Assembly: GCA_014058105.1 (NCBI GenBank)
Contig: JACGCM010002659.1
Span: 806,001-870,000 of the forward strand
Direction of reading: 5' to 3'
Source: Kingdonia uniflora
Taxonomy: Eukaryota; Streptophyta; Magnoliopsida; Ranunculales; Circaeasteraceae
Length of the DNA stretch: 64,000 nucleotides
Both the position numbers and the translations under genes were made by a program. Positions 24,157-35,549 of the stretch are shown in pieces (position 1 is the stretch's first letter; each line of letters starts with the position of its first letter). The notes below the pieces were generated by a model, which made no database searches, was not told the origin of the DNA, and was given only the letters and a program-made list of their open reading frames with translations.

Positions 24157-26414
24157 TCACAAATTCTTCTCCCCTATAGGATGAAAGTTTCCTTCGTCCA
24201 CCTTCACAAAGCCTTCAAGAGCGGACACCTCTGCCACCCCCCCAGAATGCACCCCATCAGTTTCCACCATTACCATGTCATCGGCAACTAAGGTCCCACT
24301 AGGAAATTTAGGAGTCTCCAGCACATCGTCATCTACATCTGAATCTTCAAATTCAACACCACCAGACTTGGCCAACCCCTTATAAAACTCCTTCCTGACC
24401 TCCCGCTCCTTATACTGCCCAACAAAGTGGGCCCTCACTTGTTAATATCACTCTAGCTTCTCTGATGAAAACTGCTCCCTAACCTTGTCCAAAACCATAC
24501 CATGTTCCAGCTTTATCACCCTCTGCGAATCGATAATCTGCTCCCTTACATCTTTCTCAAAATTTGTTCTCAACAACGCAAGAGCTTCCTTTTTTCTTTC
24601 ACCCACTTTTTCTTCGCTTCTCGAAGGGCAGCATTACTCGCCTTTCGCGCTTCCAGCTTGTATGTATTCAGGTTTGCACTCAGCCCTTTATTCTCTTCGA
24701 TTAAAGCTTCTTTCTCCCTCGTCAAATCTTTCTCTATATTTTTATAAACCAGAACTTGATTTGCCATATCACTACTGCCAACAATATGATCTTTGGCTTC
24801 CGTCAGTAACTTCTTGATCTGCATTACATTCATATATTAAGTATTCGAGTGACCTACCAGTTTCTTTAATCGAAGCAAAGCAATAAAATTTCTCAACTTC
24901 GATATGTTTTGCTTGCCCTCACTGAGGAAAGTAATCAAGCTCTCAGTCCCCCCCAAACAGTCATCCAATTCCACCTTCAACGCATCGGTCCCAGACATAT
25001 AAGAGTCCATCATCATCTAAACTTCAGTCTCAGACTCTTCGACGAATCTATTCTTCGATGTCTCATCACACCCTTTCTTCTTCAGGAGTACACTTGTCGC
25101 ACCCTGTGGAGGACGCCCATCTGACACAGCTACGGGATCCACGATCTTCACCTCCTCCCCAGTTGTCGATCGTCTAGTATTTTTCTTCGGATAAAGTAAA
25201 GGAACAACAGCTTTACTCGCCACTCTTTTCTTCTTATTATTTCCTAAGGTTTTCCCAAGCACCATGTCTCTCTCCGTATCAGTCGTGTACCCGACCAAGG
25301 AAGGATTTTCCAGTGGTAGACTGGCCTCTGCAACACTCTTGTTCTTTGCCGACATTTTACCGTCGATGAAAAGGACTTCAACACCTTTGGCCCACGACAT
25401 CTTTAGCCCGACCTCTTAAAAAAGGGTGCTCACACGATCTTGGTCGATGACCAAATTGTCGATCCTACCAAAGAATCCTTTCCTGATCTTGTACAATTTT
25501 TCTTTCACTTCTGAATTCCTATCGACCTCCTTCAAAGCTGCAAACAAACAAAATACAATTTCAAACAATTCACATAACATTCAAGACTTAGTACATCGAC
25601 AATTAAGTTACCTAACCACAAACCTAAATGAAATGTATTTCTCTTTAAAGGCTCCCCAGGATCTTTTATGTCGAACTCATAATTCCCATAAATGAGTAAA
25701 CGCTCGTCGCTATATATATCACCCTCCTATTGATACTATGTCATAGAACAACGGTCTTTTCAGAAACCTCGTCAAGTAGCGATAACCTAATTTATTCGGG
25801 TTCATCTTCAGTGTATAATACACACATATATTATCGACTGTGATCAACTCCTCCCCCCTTGCATTAAGTCGACCACTTATCGCCCCACATATGGATTAAA
25901 CTGACCAGGTGCTACATCAAAAAAATTCATCAACTTTTTATGGTCAGCTCGAAGGGGAAGCTTCAACCCATTCATAATTTTTTTTCGATGAACCAAAATC
26001 CCGCCCAAGGGTATTTCTTGGTCAATCATATCGTACTGGTACTCCTCTAGTCTAATATCTCCAGGAATACCGTACTTCTTTTTGAACCTTAAAATTTCTT
26101 TCGTCTCTAGACCTTCCCCGTAACAGGCCTCCTCACCCTCCTCCACATCTTCCTCCCCACCCCCACTACCTTCTCGATCACTCCACCTGTGGCTCCTAAT
26201 CCATGTCTATTTTGGTAGCCTCCTTGTCAGATACTTCGACATTCCTAGGTACCACCCTAAACTAGTCGACACCAGCTAAATCGACACTACTCGAACCTAC
26301 CATATAGCTACCTCCCAGTTATTGCGCACAAATAAATACATCAATCATCAGAGGCCCTACGTCTTGGAGATTCTCATATATATCTTTATCATCAATTTGA
26401 TTTGGTTCAGCCAT
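24157..26414 (-). pseudogene. Antisense ORF of element C, putative gypsy-type transposon domain
   Basis: On the minus strand a reading begins MAEPNQIDDKDIYENLQD at 26414. The block 26146-25877 has [35 protein letters not shown] and [13 protein letters not shown]. This resembles the plant 'putative gypsy type transposon' domain (Pfam Transposase_28-like: IP..v.L, GLrLPlhp, g.aPgQl.PN.WR). Later blocks are a basic linker (25400-25017), a coiled coil with [18 protein letters not shown] (24833-24570) and an acidic tail (24438-24157). Stops or frame changes separate them; some may be introns. Tat elements often have such an antisense gene of unknown role. Confidence 0.65.
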
Positions 26415-29242
26415 TTTTAAGAACCTGTAAAATTAAATTCCATATTTTTACCACAGTTAGTATCTATCATATCTGATACATATATATGTTCATAGGTTAA
26501 TATACTCATATTCATAATGTTGTCGAGAATACTCTCCAACACATCATTCTCATATAACTAATTCGATCTACTATCATTACTTATAGTTACATCTTACTAC
26601 ATTCAGTTCTCGATGAAATTTCATTTTTTTTTCTAAGTAATATCCATCGATTACTATATTAATTTCAATTTTGGTCAAATTACAGGGATCCCGCTAGTTC
26701 TCGAAGATGTTACACCTGTTTGCCACCAAAACCACTCTCATTCAAAATACGGATATCATTTTCTCTGGAACAAATTTGGCCATATCCAAACTACTTCAAC
26801 AAAAAATCCTCAACCATCTCACCGAAACCTAATAATTCCCCTACAGTTACGCCGTCCTCACCGTGTCAACAACCATACTCTCTCCACCCCCTCACCACCA
26901 ATTATGCGATACTTTTGCACCCCCATCCCTTTATTTACCGTTACGAATCCATTGCCACCAACAAATCAACCTACAGCGATCACAATCGTAATTTCTAATC
27001 AAACCTTAACACAGTTAAATCTTCCCTACCACCCAATCCATTTACACTCCTTCAAATTTATTCTACAAATACTTTAACAATACATATCTCTACAAAGTTA
27101 AGTAAACATTCAATCGTGAAACAACACAAAACATAAAAAATACTAACCTTGTTTACTCGTTGCTTCTGCATCTCTCTCTTTCACCCACTTTGCTATCGTA
27201 ATCAGAACACTTATCTCCTCTTTGCCAGTTGCTTCCAACAATTCCAAAGACGAAAAAAAGTAATTCGCACTTGAGAGAATTTTTTCAGAGTTTGCAAAAT
27301 GGGAACAGTCGCCCACCTCCGAACTATTTATAGACCCTACACGACTGTTCATCGTACCGCTTCGCGACCGTTCGAGTGCTCGAACATAAGGCCTTTCACG
27401 TCTTTTATCGAAGTCTTTGACTATCCGCCTTCTCAAAAGCAACGGACCCCTACATTGTTGCTCCAATCCTTTCATATCTCAAAGAATTTCTTTCGAAACA
27501 TCCATACTCAACAATGCATACCCTATTTTCTCGCAAAGATACTAAACATCATTTTCTTTATACTTTAAAATTTCACCTAAAGGAACATACCTTGCCATGT
27601 TTAAATCCTCTCATTACCTCCCCCCATTATCTATTTTATCTACAAATCCCTATATCTAGGGAACACGTTCGTTAAAAATTTTAATTCAAATTTCAGTTGA
27701 TATTACAAATACAATGTTAGTCATTCCTACATGACAGAATTCACCAACTCAAAAATTTATTCGACAACAATTTCTCACAACAAAACATCGACAACTTCAT
27801 TTTAACATCAAACTCTATTCACATTTAATTTTCAACTATAATTCAACCATTGCATCTTCTACTTACAAATTCAAATTACAAACTCCTAACTACATCGTCA
27901 TCTTCTTTCTTAATCAGCATCTTCGCACGAGTCCACATATAACTTATGCATTCAGGAGGACTCTAATATTGCAATTGGCATCAAAACTGAATATCCTCTT
28001 CAGCATTCTTCGCCTCAGCCTCACTCATACCATCATAATCAGGTTTTACAGGATCTTCCAAGTGAATATTAGTATTATGAAAATTGATGTACCGATTATA
28101 TATTTCCTAATACTTTGCTTAAACACGACTGTACACTTCGTTATGTACCTGAGATCTCGTCTTCACCATTTCTTCTAACAAACATAACTCTCACTTCAAA
28201 CAACAGAGGATACTTATAGTCCTTCAAAGTCAAAGTCAACCAGCCAACATTTATTTTACCTCGAAACTATACATTTTCAACTATCAAATCAATCAACTTC
28301 GAAATCCATTCCTGGACCCACTCTGTCAAATATACTTTGAGTTGTAGTAACCATACATCTATTCTAACATCTTACTTCGACATTTTACCATCGACGACTT
28401 TCATATTAACAAATATATAGTCGACAAATAATACACAATAGGAAGTTGAAGAAATAACTTTATTTATTAAAATAATGGTTACATATAACATTCGACAACT
28501 CCCTCCTTCGATTATATTATATCAAACTACACTACTATCTTTACATTCGACTTGAAGGATTAATTTCTCTGTGCTTCTTTTCGCCAGGATCTAACATTAT
28601 TGCATCTTTTCACCAGAATCTGGCATTATCTCTGGTAGCAGAGGTAACGATATCCTAAGAAACTCAGGTAAGGGAACTTTTAAACAATGATGCACCTACA
28701 AGAACGAGGCAACAACAAATTGTAAGAAGCCTCTTTCGTTCGACAAGATCCCAGAACGCCCAACCACCATTCCAATCATCTTCAACATGAACAATGACAC
28801 TTTCTCCCCCAATTTGATAATTCATTGCCTTCAGCACTGCATGGTGACCCCAACGGATCCGACGCATGCAAACATTCTCTGACTCTACCACCCCCCACCC
28901 TCCACACCGTGACAAAATCAATTGGAGAGTTACAAAGGACCGATTTGGGACAAAGCTTTACCTCAGATTGTTCACCATCTTCATCCTCAGGCGACGTGTT
29001 ATGCCACACTTGGGGCGACATCCTTATAATCTACCACCATACAACCCTCCTTGAGACCATCTTTTATACCCAACTTGAATCTGCCAGGTCCAATGTACTG
29101 CATTAATTACACATCGGGAAAAGAGATGACCAGATACAATTTACTTTAACATCGGAAATAATAATTTGACGACTCATGATAACATTCGACAACCTCTTCA
29201 GCTTCTAATTTCTTCTCGACACAACCACAAGTACTTATGTCG
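26415..29242. other. 3' untranslated part of element C
   Basis: AT-rich sequence between the antisense ORF and the polypurine tract. Short ORFs on both strands (such as 27143-27475 minus and 28825-29106 plus) show no family features. The minus-strand ORF at 27143-27475 could be a leader exon of the antisense gene, but nothing confirms this. Confidence 0.4.
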
Positions 29243-29255
29243 AGAATGGGGCGAT
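29243..29255 (+). other. Element C polypurine tract
   Basis: The purine-rich GAGAATGGGGCGAT immediately precedes the 3' LTR start TGTAGTAGC. It closely resembles the tract before element A's LTR (397-409), which supports a relationship between the families. Confidence 0.75.
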
Positions 29256-29749
29256 TGTAGTAGCATATTCCCCAAATTTGACAAGAATAAGCCAGCACAG
29301 TATAGTCGAAGATAGTCATGCATAATTGAAGATAGATAGCATTTGAGAAGATGCCACAAGTCTTTGACCTACTAAAAATAGTTGTTGTACCTGGTCAAGA
29401 AAGAGCTGTTAGAGATCCGCGAAGTTTGCCCACTACCCCCAGAATAAGAGACTGTTTCTTTCTTTTTGTAAACTGTTTGTATCTACTATAAATACAGGCA
29501 GAGAATAGATTATTCAGGACCCCGCAATCCACAACTTTACTATCCTTACTTCCTAACCCTACTATCACTCCAAAACTTGTAATAACTATCAACATACTCG
29601 ATATTACATCAAAATCCTCCCTAAGGTCGTGGTTTTTCTCAACTTTTACTGAGTTTTCTACGTAAAATCTTGTTAGTTTAGCCTTTTATTACATTTTCCT
29701 TACGAATAGTATTGGCGAAGATTCTCCTTCCGGAAAACACGCCACTACA
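29256..29749 (+). repeat. Element C 3' LTR
   Basis: A 494-bp LTR, TGTAGTAGCATATTCCCC to CGCCACTACA, the partner of 17077-17572. The next bases, CTTAT, lie where a TSD would be. Confidence 0.92.
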
Positions 29750-30481
29750 CTTATGATTTAGAACTTCATTCTGGCCCACTTTGGTGTGTTATAGTAAACA
29801 GTGCTAAGACTATTAAGAGGGCATTTTGGAAGTATGAAACCTCATAGCTCTCATCTTATAGGAAATTTACTTTGTGCATGTCCAACATGTCCACTGGGAA
29901 ACTTGTGACTATAAGAAGTTTTGACCTATTGACATGAAGGACAAGAATATTGGGAATTTATGTTCCATTGCCCAAAGAAAATATGTTATTTTCCCATTTG
30001 ACAACTGCAAGTTGTTTCCAAGGGAATCGGTTCTTATAAGCGGGTAGTTCAAAACTATGGACAGTTATTTCCATAATTCCAAAACACGCAGAAGTTGGCT
30101 ATATGACTATGAGTAGTGTTGAAATGTCAAAGGGAAGAACAAGATATTGGTAAGTTATGTTGCATCACCAGAAGAAAAAACAAAATTACTCTTTTCCCAT
30201 TATAAAACCCCCAATTTTCTTCTTCAAGATCCACCTTTTAGAGCATAGCCAAAAACTCAAGGCAACTGTTTTCTTATTATATAATCCCCAAAAGATGTCT
30301 CTCTTGGTGGGTAACCAAAAGGGCAATTAAAAATAAGAGACCTAGAGATCATATTTCATACCAAGATCAAACAAAATCAAACATCCCACAATGTGATAAT
30401 CAATAGTTTATCTTCAGCGCTCTTATTCACACAATTCAACAGTAATAGTATTACAAGCCTTAGAATTCTATCTAGAACAAT
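29750..30481. repeat. Inverted copy of ATP synthase g intron sequence, part 2
   Basis: This is the reverse complement of about 39143-39850 in the ATP synthase g intron, continuing directly from part 1 (16592-17076) across element C. Shared landmarks include TTATAGTAAACAGTGCT, GCTCTCATCTTATAGGAAAT, AACTTGTGACTATA, GGTAAGTTATGTTGCATCA and GCGCTCTTATTCAC. It stops at TCTAGAACAATT, where element D's LTR begins. It holds no gene. Confidence 0.82.
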
Positions 30482-30987
30482 TGTAGGAGCATGCCCCTGT
30501 TAACCATGAACTGGCATGTCATTGGACGACCTCCCCACCAATAAATGAGCACATTTAAGGGGAAACACTCCTAATGGCCTACTAGCCAGGACAAGACCAC
30601 GAGCTCCGTTAGAATGACCTTCCCTTAATTGATGATCACGTCTTAGGGGAAGCTCCCTCAACGAGCCACGATAAGCAATAGTAGCCCTGTCCACATGGAG
30701 AAGGAAAGCCTAAGATCTTTGAGGGGTATCTTAGGAATTATACACGTCACGTGAGCCCGGACACTTCTAGGTCAGAAGCTCCCCCTATAAATATGGGGAT
30801 AAGGTAACCTAAGAAGAGACCTTTTTTTCATAACCTTCTCCCCCATTAGAAGAAACCTTAGCGGTTCAAGAGGGAGGGAAGAAAGAGACCCAGAGAGAGT
30901 CGAGTGGTGCCCTCCTCCGGTAAGACGTGTCAAGCCTAAAGATACTAGTCATTCATTGCCATCCCTGAGAAGATCTCAGAGACTACA
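30482..30987 (+). repeat. Element D 5' LTR
   Basis: A 506-bp putative LTR, TGTAGGAGCATGCCCCTG to GAGACTACA, with TATA box TATAAATA at 30786-30793. The boundary is set by the end of the intron-like repeat on the left and by the primer site on the right. No second copy was found, so the ends are inferred. Confidence 0.75.
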
Positions 30988-30989
30988 AT

Positions 30990-31005
30990 TGGCGCCATTT
31001 GCGTT
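30990..31005 (+). other. Element D primer-binding site
   Basis: TGGCGCCATTTGCGTT starts two bases after the LTR end, the usual position. It shares TGGCGCC with the primer sites of elements B and C and then differs. Confidence 0.7.
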
Positions 31006-31119
31006 CACACGGCTAAACCTTTACCAAGCCGCTTGAAGATGGTGGTTTTGAGATGAAACCAAGCACATGAGCAAGCCATGGCAGAGATGTGCACGACGCT
31101 CCTCCAGTTGCAAGAATAA

Positions 31120-32816
31120 ATGCTTACCAAAGAAAACCAGATACGACAGCTCCAAACAGCTAACGACGAGATGAAAGACAATCTTGCCACTAGGCATCAA
31201 GTACTGACAGCCGCCCCGACTATATCTGAAACCGTGGGCGACTTCACTCTACACGAGGAGGCGCCCAATGACCAACATATAGAAACTCACCCCAATTTAC
31301 CACTACTATGTAAACCTGTTTACGAGCCCCAGACTATGCCGGTTTACAACCCATACCCATTGCCTCGAGGGAGAACAATACAACCCGTGGTACATCGACC
31401 TCTTCTACTACGAGCTCCTGCTCAATATACTGGCGGACCACGACCATTGATACCACGACAAATCCACCAACTTAGCCATAACGGCCCACCACCACCTGGA
31501 AGGTATGCCCCATAGTATTATGGTCTTTGCCCTCCTACCCATACGCATCCAGGGGCCTCGTATGACAACCATCATATGAACCCTCTATGACATCAATAAT
31601 ATAGTCCCGACGACCCATCCTACCTGCCTGGATACGGTCACAAGTAGCAAAATGAAGGATACCCCACATACAATGAGAGGTTTAACGAATGATAACAAGG
31701 GACATCTCAGTTTGAACAACCAATCAATATGAAGACAACTACTACGACGAGTTATCTATCTGAGGAGGACGAGTTCCACGATGGGACATCGGCAAAAGCG
31801 ACCACCTCTCACTCACGGTTGCCTCAGTGGAGGCGTTAATATGGAATATACAAAATAACGACCTGACCAAGAGGTTAACGAGGGATACTTTGTACTGCAT
31901 ATACAACACCTTATTTACAGAGACCATCAGAAATTATGTCCTAAGGCAGAGCTACTCCCAGCCAAAAATAGAACCCTTCACTAGGAGCCAAGATCCAGGC
32001 CAACACATCTCAAAGTTCTAATATATCATAGACCTTCAGTACCAGACCGACGAGCACATATGTCGGTTGTTCCTTTCGAACTTGTTAGATAGGTCCCTGA
32101 CCTAATTTCAAAGCCTCTAACCCAACTCGATATCTACTTTCGAGCAGCTTTCTCTAGCATTCATTGAGAAGTACCTGCACAACCAACAATCTAAGAATTA
32201 GCTCACAGAGCTCTTTTTTCTCAAGCAGTAGGTCGGAGAAACAATAGATTCCTTCCTAACAAGATTTAACAACGAGTTGACACTTATTGATAGAGTAGAT
32301 GCTCTGCCTGCCTGCCTAGCTTTCATAGGAGTATGCCTACCTGGTTCAAAGCTACGTGAGGCCTTGCATATGAAATGACCTAAGATGCTCGAAAGTCTAT
32401 AAGAGAAGGTCATAAAATACCAAAACATGGAAGCAGACAATCGAGCATCTGCCTCTGAAATGGCCGCTTTTCTGAGTATAGCCTCCGCCCCATTGCCAGT
32501 AGCGCGCCCAGGACCGTCCAAACACCCGAGAGACATGCCCGAGAGTCAACGCGCGTATAACGAGGGCATGAATAAAAGGAGAGTAAACAAGGATTCGGGA
32601 TGATAAGCTAAAGGTCATGCGTTGGGAAAGATATTCACCTGGCAAGCTGAATATTTCACGAGCAGACCTTCTCAGTATTGCTAATAAAGATCCAGATTAC
32701 AGAAAGCCATACCCAAAAGTCAACCGATTCGGACGACCATATTGTGCTCACCATGAGATCCATGACCATGACATTAAGACATCTTATGACTTAATCAACA
32801 TGGGCGATAACTCTTA
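31120..32816 (+). pseudogene. Element D gag
   Basis: 31120-31515 is a charged helical start followed by a proline-rich part with QPVVHRPLLLRAPAQY. From about 31740 to 32600 the gag core reads VEALIWNIQNNDLTKRL, then FTRSQDPGQHISKF, TFEQLSLAFIEKYLHNQ and ETIDSFLTRFNNELTLID, through several stops. A knuckle-like PYCAHHEIHDHDIKTSYDLI at 32735-32800 lacks the last Cys. Frame breaks are frequent. Confidence 0.78.
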
Positions 32817-32824
32817 GAGAGTTT

Positions 32825-33262
32825 AATATTCAGTTCGAGTTGCGGGTAGCCATTAAGGGACATGTCATGGCAGACCTCCTGGCCGACCTCCTAATCAGTG
32901 ATAACAAATGGATCAATGAGGATGATAGTAACCAAGTCACCTCTTCCGAGGATAGTGAGTCCCCATACACAAAGGGCTGGCGCATCTACACGGACGGTTC
33001 AGTTAATGCGAGTGGTTCAGGCCTAGGAATAGTCTTAGTAACACCATTCGATAATAAGATCAAAAAGGCCATACGTGTCAACTTTCCACTTAGTAATAAA
33101 GAAGTAGAATACGAGGTACTATTGTCTGGAATAGATTCAGCGTTGGCACTGGGCTTGGAAAAAATTTCCATCTTTATCGACTCGCAGCTAGTTGTTAACC
33201 AGCATAACAAGGCGTTCCAGGCTAACGGGAAAATGGCCAAGTACATGGAGATCCTAAAATAA
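32825..33262 (+). pseudogene. Element D RNase H
   Basis: The open block starts with AIKGHVMADLLADLL, the RT-RNase H tether of plant gypsy pol. It continues with WRIYTDGSVNASGSGLGIV, NKEVEYEVLLSGIDSAL and FIDSQLVVNQHNKAF. Catalytic Asp, Glu and Asp (YTDG, EVEYE, FIDSQ) are present. It follows gag after only about 10 bases, so protease and RT have been deleted. Coding continues in another frame past 33262 with YRGENRHSDAFA. Confidence 0.85.
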
Positions 33263-33299
33263 TAACTAAGAAAGTTTAAGAAGGTCAACCTCGAGCATA

Positions 33300-34717
33300 T
33301 TTACCGAGGCGAGAACAGGCATTCGGATGCCTTCGCCTATTTAGTTAAAATAATTGGTGACTGGCTAAGGGACATCCAGGTAGAAGTCCTCAACCAACCG
33401 AGTATACTCGAGCACACAACAGAAGCCATGCAAATTGACAGTGCACCTGCCAATGGGGAAGCAGATTAGCGATGACCATCGCTCGATTTCCTAGGTAAAC
33501 TCCACATCCTCCCAGTGGACAAATCAATAGCAAAGAGTATTCGTAATCGAGCACAAAAATATACAATAATAAATAACAAGCTATAATGGACGAGCCTTTA
33601 CACCTCACACCTCACATGCATTGCCGGAGCACGAGTGATGACAGTCATCAAAAAGATTCACGAGGGTATCTGTAGGGCTCATACGGTGGGAAGATCTATG
33701 GCCGAACGAGCACGTACACAAGGAATTTATTAGCCCACGATGAGACAAAACTTCATAGAATATGCCAAAAAATGTGACAAATGTATGTTCCACGGGTATC
33801 TTATCCACGCCCCCACGGTAAACTTGTATATAGTCTCAAGCCCCTAGCTATTTACAAAATGGGGACTGGACATTGTTGGTGCACTACCCATGGCAAGTGG
33901 GAGGTGTAAATGGTTGTTGGTCGCAACTGATTATTTCACCAAGTGGGTTGAGGTTGTACCACTTGCTCGCATACGAGAAGAAGAAGTAATCGGGTTCTTA
34001 TAAAGTACATTATCACAAGGTTTAGTATCCCAGCAGTCTTGATGACAGACAATGGGACACAGTTTGGGGGCAGTAAGGTAACCGAGTTTGTGCGACCCTA
34101 CTACATTAAAATATTGTTATCTAGCCCAAGGTACCCTAAGGGTAATAGATAGTCTGAGGCAACAAATAAAACGATAATTGACGATATCAACAAACGGTTG
34201 GATGCTGCCAAAGGCCGATGGGTCGACAAGCTACCCCATATTTTATTACCACACAACTCTACCAAAGTCAATTGGCTTCACCCCATTTATGCTCACCTAT
34301 GGGTCTGAAGCAGTATTCCTTGCCGAGGTGATTGCCAACACAACCAGATCGTTAATCATTCAGAGTAAAATTAACAACCGTCTCCTCACAAAAAACCTTA
34401 ACATGATAGATAAAACAAAAGAGGAAGTCTCATCCTGCATGTTTTGCTACCAAGAGACATTGAAGCTGAATTTTAATAAGCGAGTTCGCCCATGAGAGTT
34501 CCAAGAAGGGGAGTATGTCATGAAGAAAGTCTTCCCTACAGCTCAGAACTATTACAAAGGCAAACACCAACCAAACTGGGAAGGCCCGTACCTCATTTCA
34601 CGTATCGTGGGTGGTATCGCCTACTATTTAATGAATAGTGATGAGGAAGAGCTCAAAGTCTCCCTGGAACGCCATGAATCTCTGAAAGTAGAAGTAATAG
34701 CGTACCCATACTTGTAA
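33300..34717 (+). pseudogene. Element D integrase
   Basis: The zinc region is at about 33650-33800, with IHEGICRAHTVGRSMAERA, PTMRQNFIEYAKKC and DKCMFHG. The core at about 33860-34200 has WGLDIVGALPMASGRCKWL, VATDYFTKWVEVVPL and a DNGTQFGG-like stretch in another frame. 34178-34495 has FTPFMLTYGSEAVFLAEV, and 34520-34717 has the C-terminal NWEGPYLISRIVGGIAYYL. Stops and frame changes make it inactive. Confidence 0.82.
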
Positions 34718-35480
34718 GAATTTTCTAGTAGAAGTTTAAAAACTACTCTTACTTGACTCAATCATTGCGCAAACTACATCGTGGGTGGCATCGCCTACTA
34801 TTTAATGAATAGTGACAAGGAAGGGCTTAAGTATCCCTAAAATGCTATAAACCTCTGAAAGTAAAATCAATAGCGTGCCCATACTTGTAAGAATTTTGTA
34901 GTAGACGTTTAAATACTACTCTTACTTGACTCAATCATTGCACAAACTGGGGGCGTTTTCTTACGTAAAACCTCCCCTCAAAGATTGAAGTTGTTTTTTA
35001 AAGTAAAAATGACTTCCCTAAACTGGAGGTATTTTTGACGTAAAATGCCCTCTTAAAGATTGGAATCATTTTTTTGAAGTAAAAACGACTTCCCCAAACT
35101 GAGGCCATTTTTGAAGTAAAGCGCCCTTTTAAAGGTTGAAGTTATTTTTTAAAGTAAAAATGACTTCCCCAAACTGGGGGCATCCCCTCTCAAAGATTGA
35201 AGTTGCTTTTTGAAGTAAAAATGACCTCCCCAAACTAGGGGAGTTTTTGACGTAAAACGCCGCCTCAAAAATTAGTCATTTTCTGAAATAAAAACAACTT
35301 CCCAAAATTGGGGGTGTTTTTTACGTAAAGCACCCTCTCAAAGCTCAGAATCATTTATTTTGAAGAAAAAAACGACTTCCCCAAATTTGGGACGTTTTTG
35401 ACAAAGAATGCCCTAAAGGCGCTATTAAGGCATAACATCTACAAAATTATTAAGGCGCTAATCTACGAGAGCAAAACAGT
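34718..35480. repeat. Element D tandem repeats, period about 70 bp
   Basis: From about 34930 to 35400 at least six diverged units share CTTCCCCAAACTGGGGGC, TTTTTGACGTAAAACGCCC and CAAAGATTGAAGT. The first 200 bp is an imperfect duplication of the integrase tail (GTGGGTGGCATCGCCTACTA occurs at about 34610 and 34780). It is non-coding. Confidence 0.82.
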
Positions 35481-35549
35481 TGTTTATTCAAGACAAGTAA
35501 CATTTACAACTTTGTCTAGGGACGACACCCATCACACCCACTCATGTTT

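Larger units (their letters stand above)
17077..29749 (+). mobile_element. Gypsy element C, Tat-like, 12.7 kb
   Basis: The LTRs are 496 and 494 bp and closely similar. The primer site is TGGCATCGTCTGTGGGA, and the polypurine tract GAATGGGGCGAT precedes the 3' LTR. Gag, protease, RT, RNase H and integrase follow in gypsy order on the plus strand up to about 23115. A long 3' part follows, with tandem repeats and an antisense ORF. Great length, this primer site and an extra antisense ORF are features of the Tat group (Grande, RIRE2, Retand). Flanks CGTGT and CTTAT fit a diverged 5-bp TSD when compared with the uninterrupted intron copy. Many stops make the copy defective. Confidence 0.9.

Noticed and set aside
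24485..24817. Plus-strand ORF of 110 codons
   Set aside because: It is the shadow of the antisense coiled-coil gene of element C.
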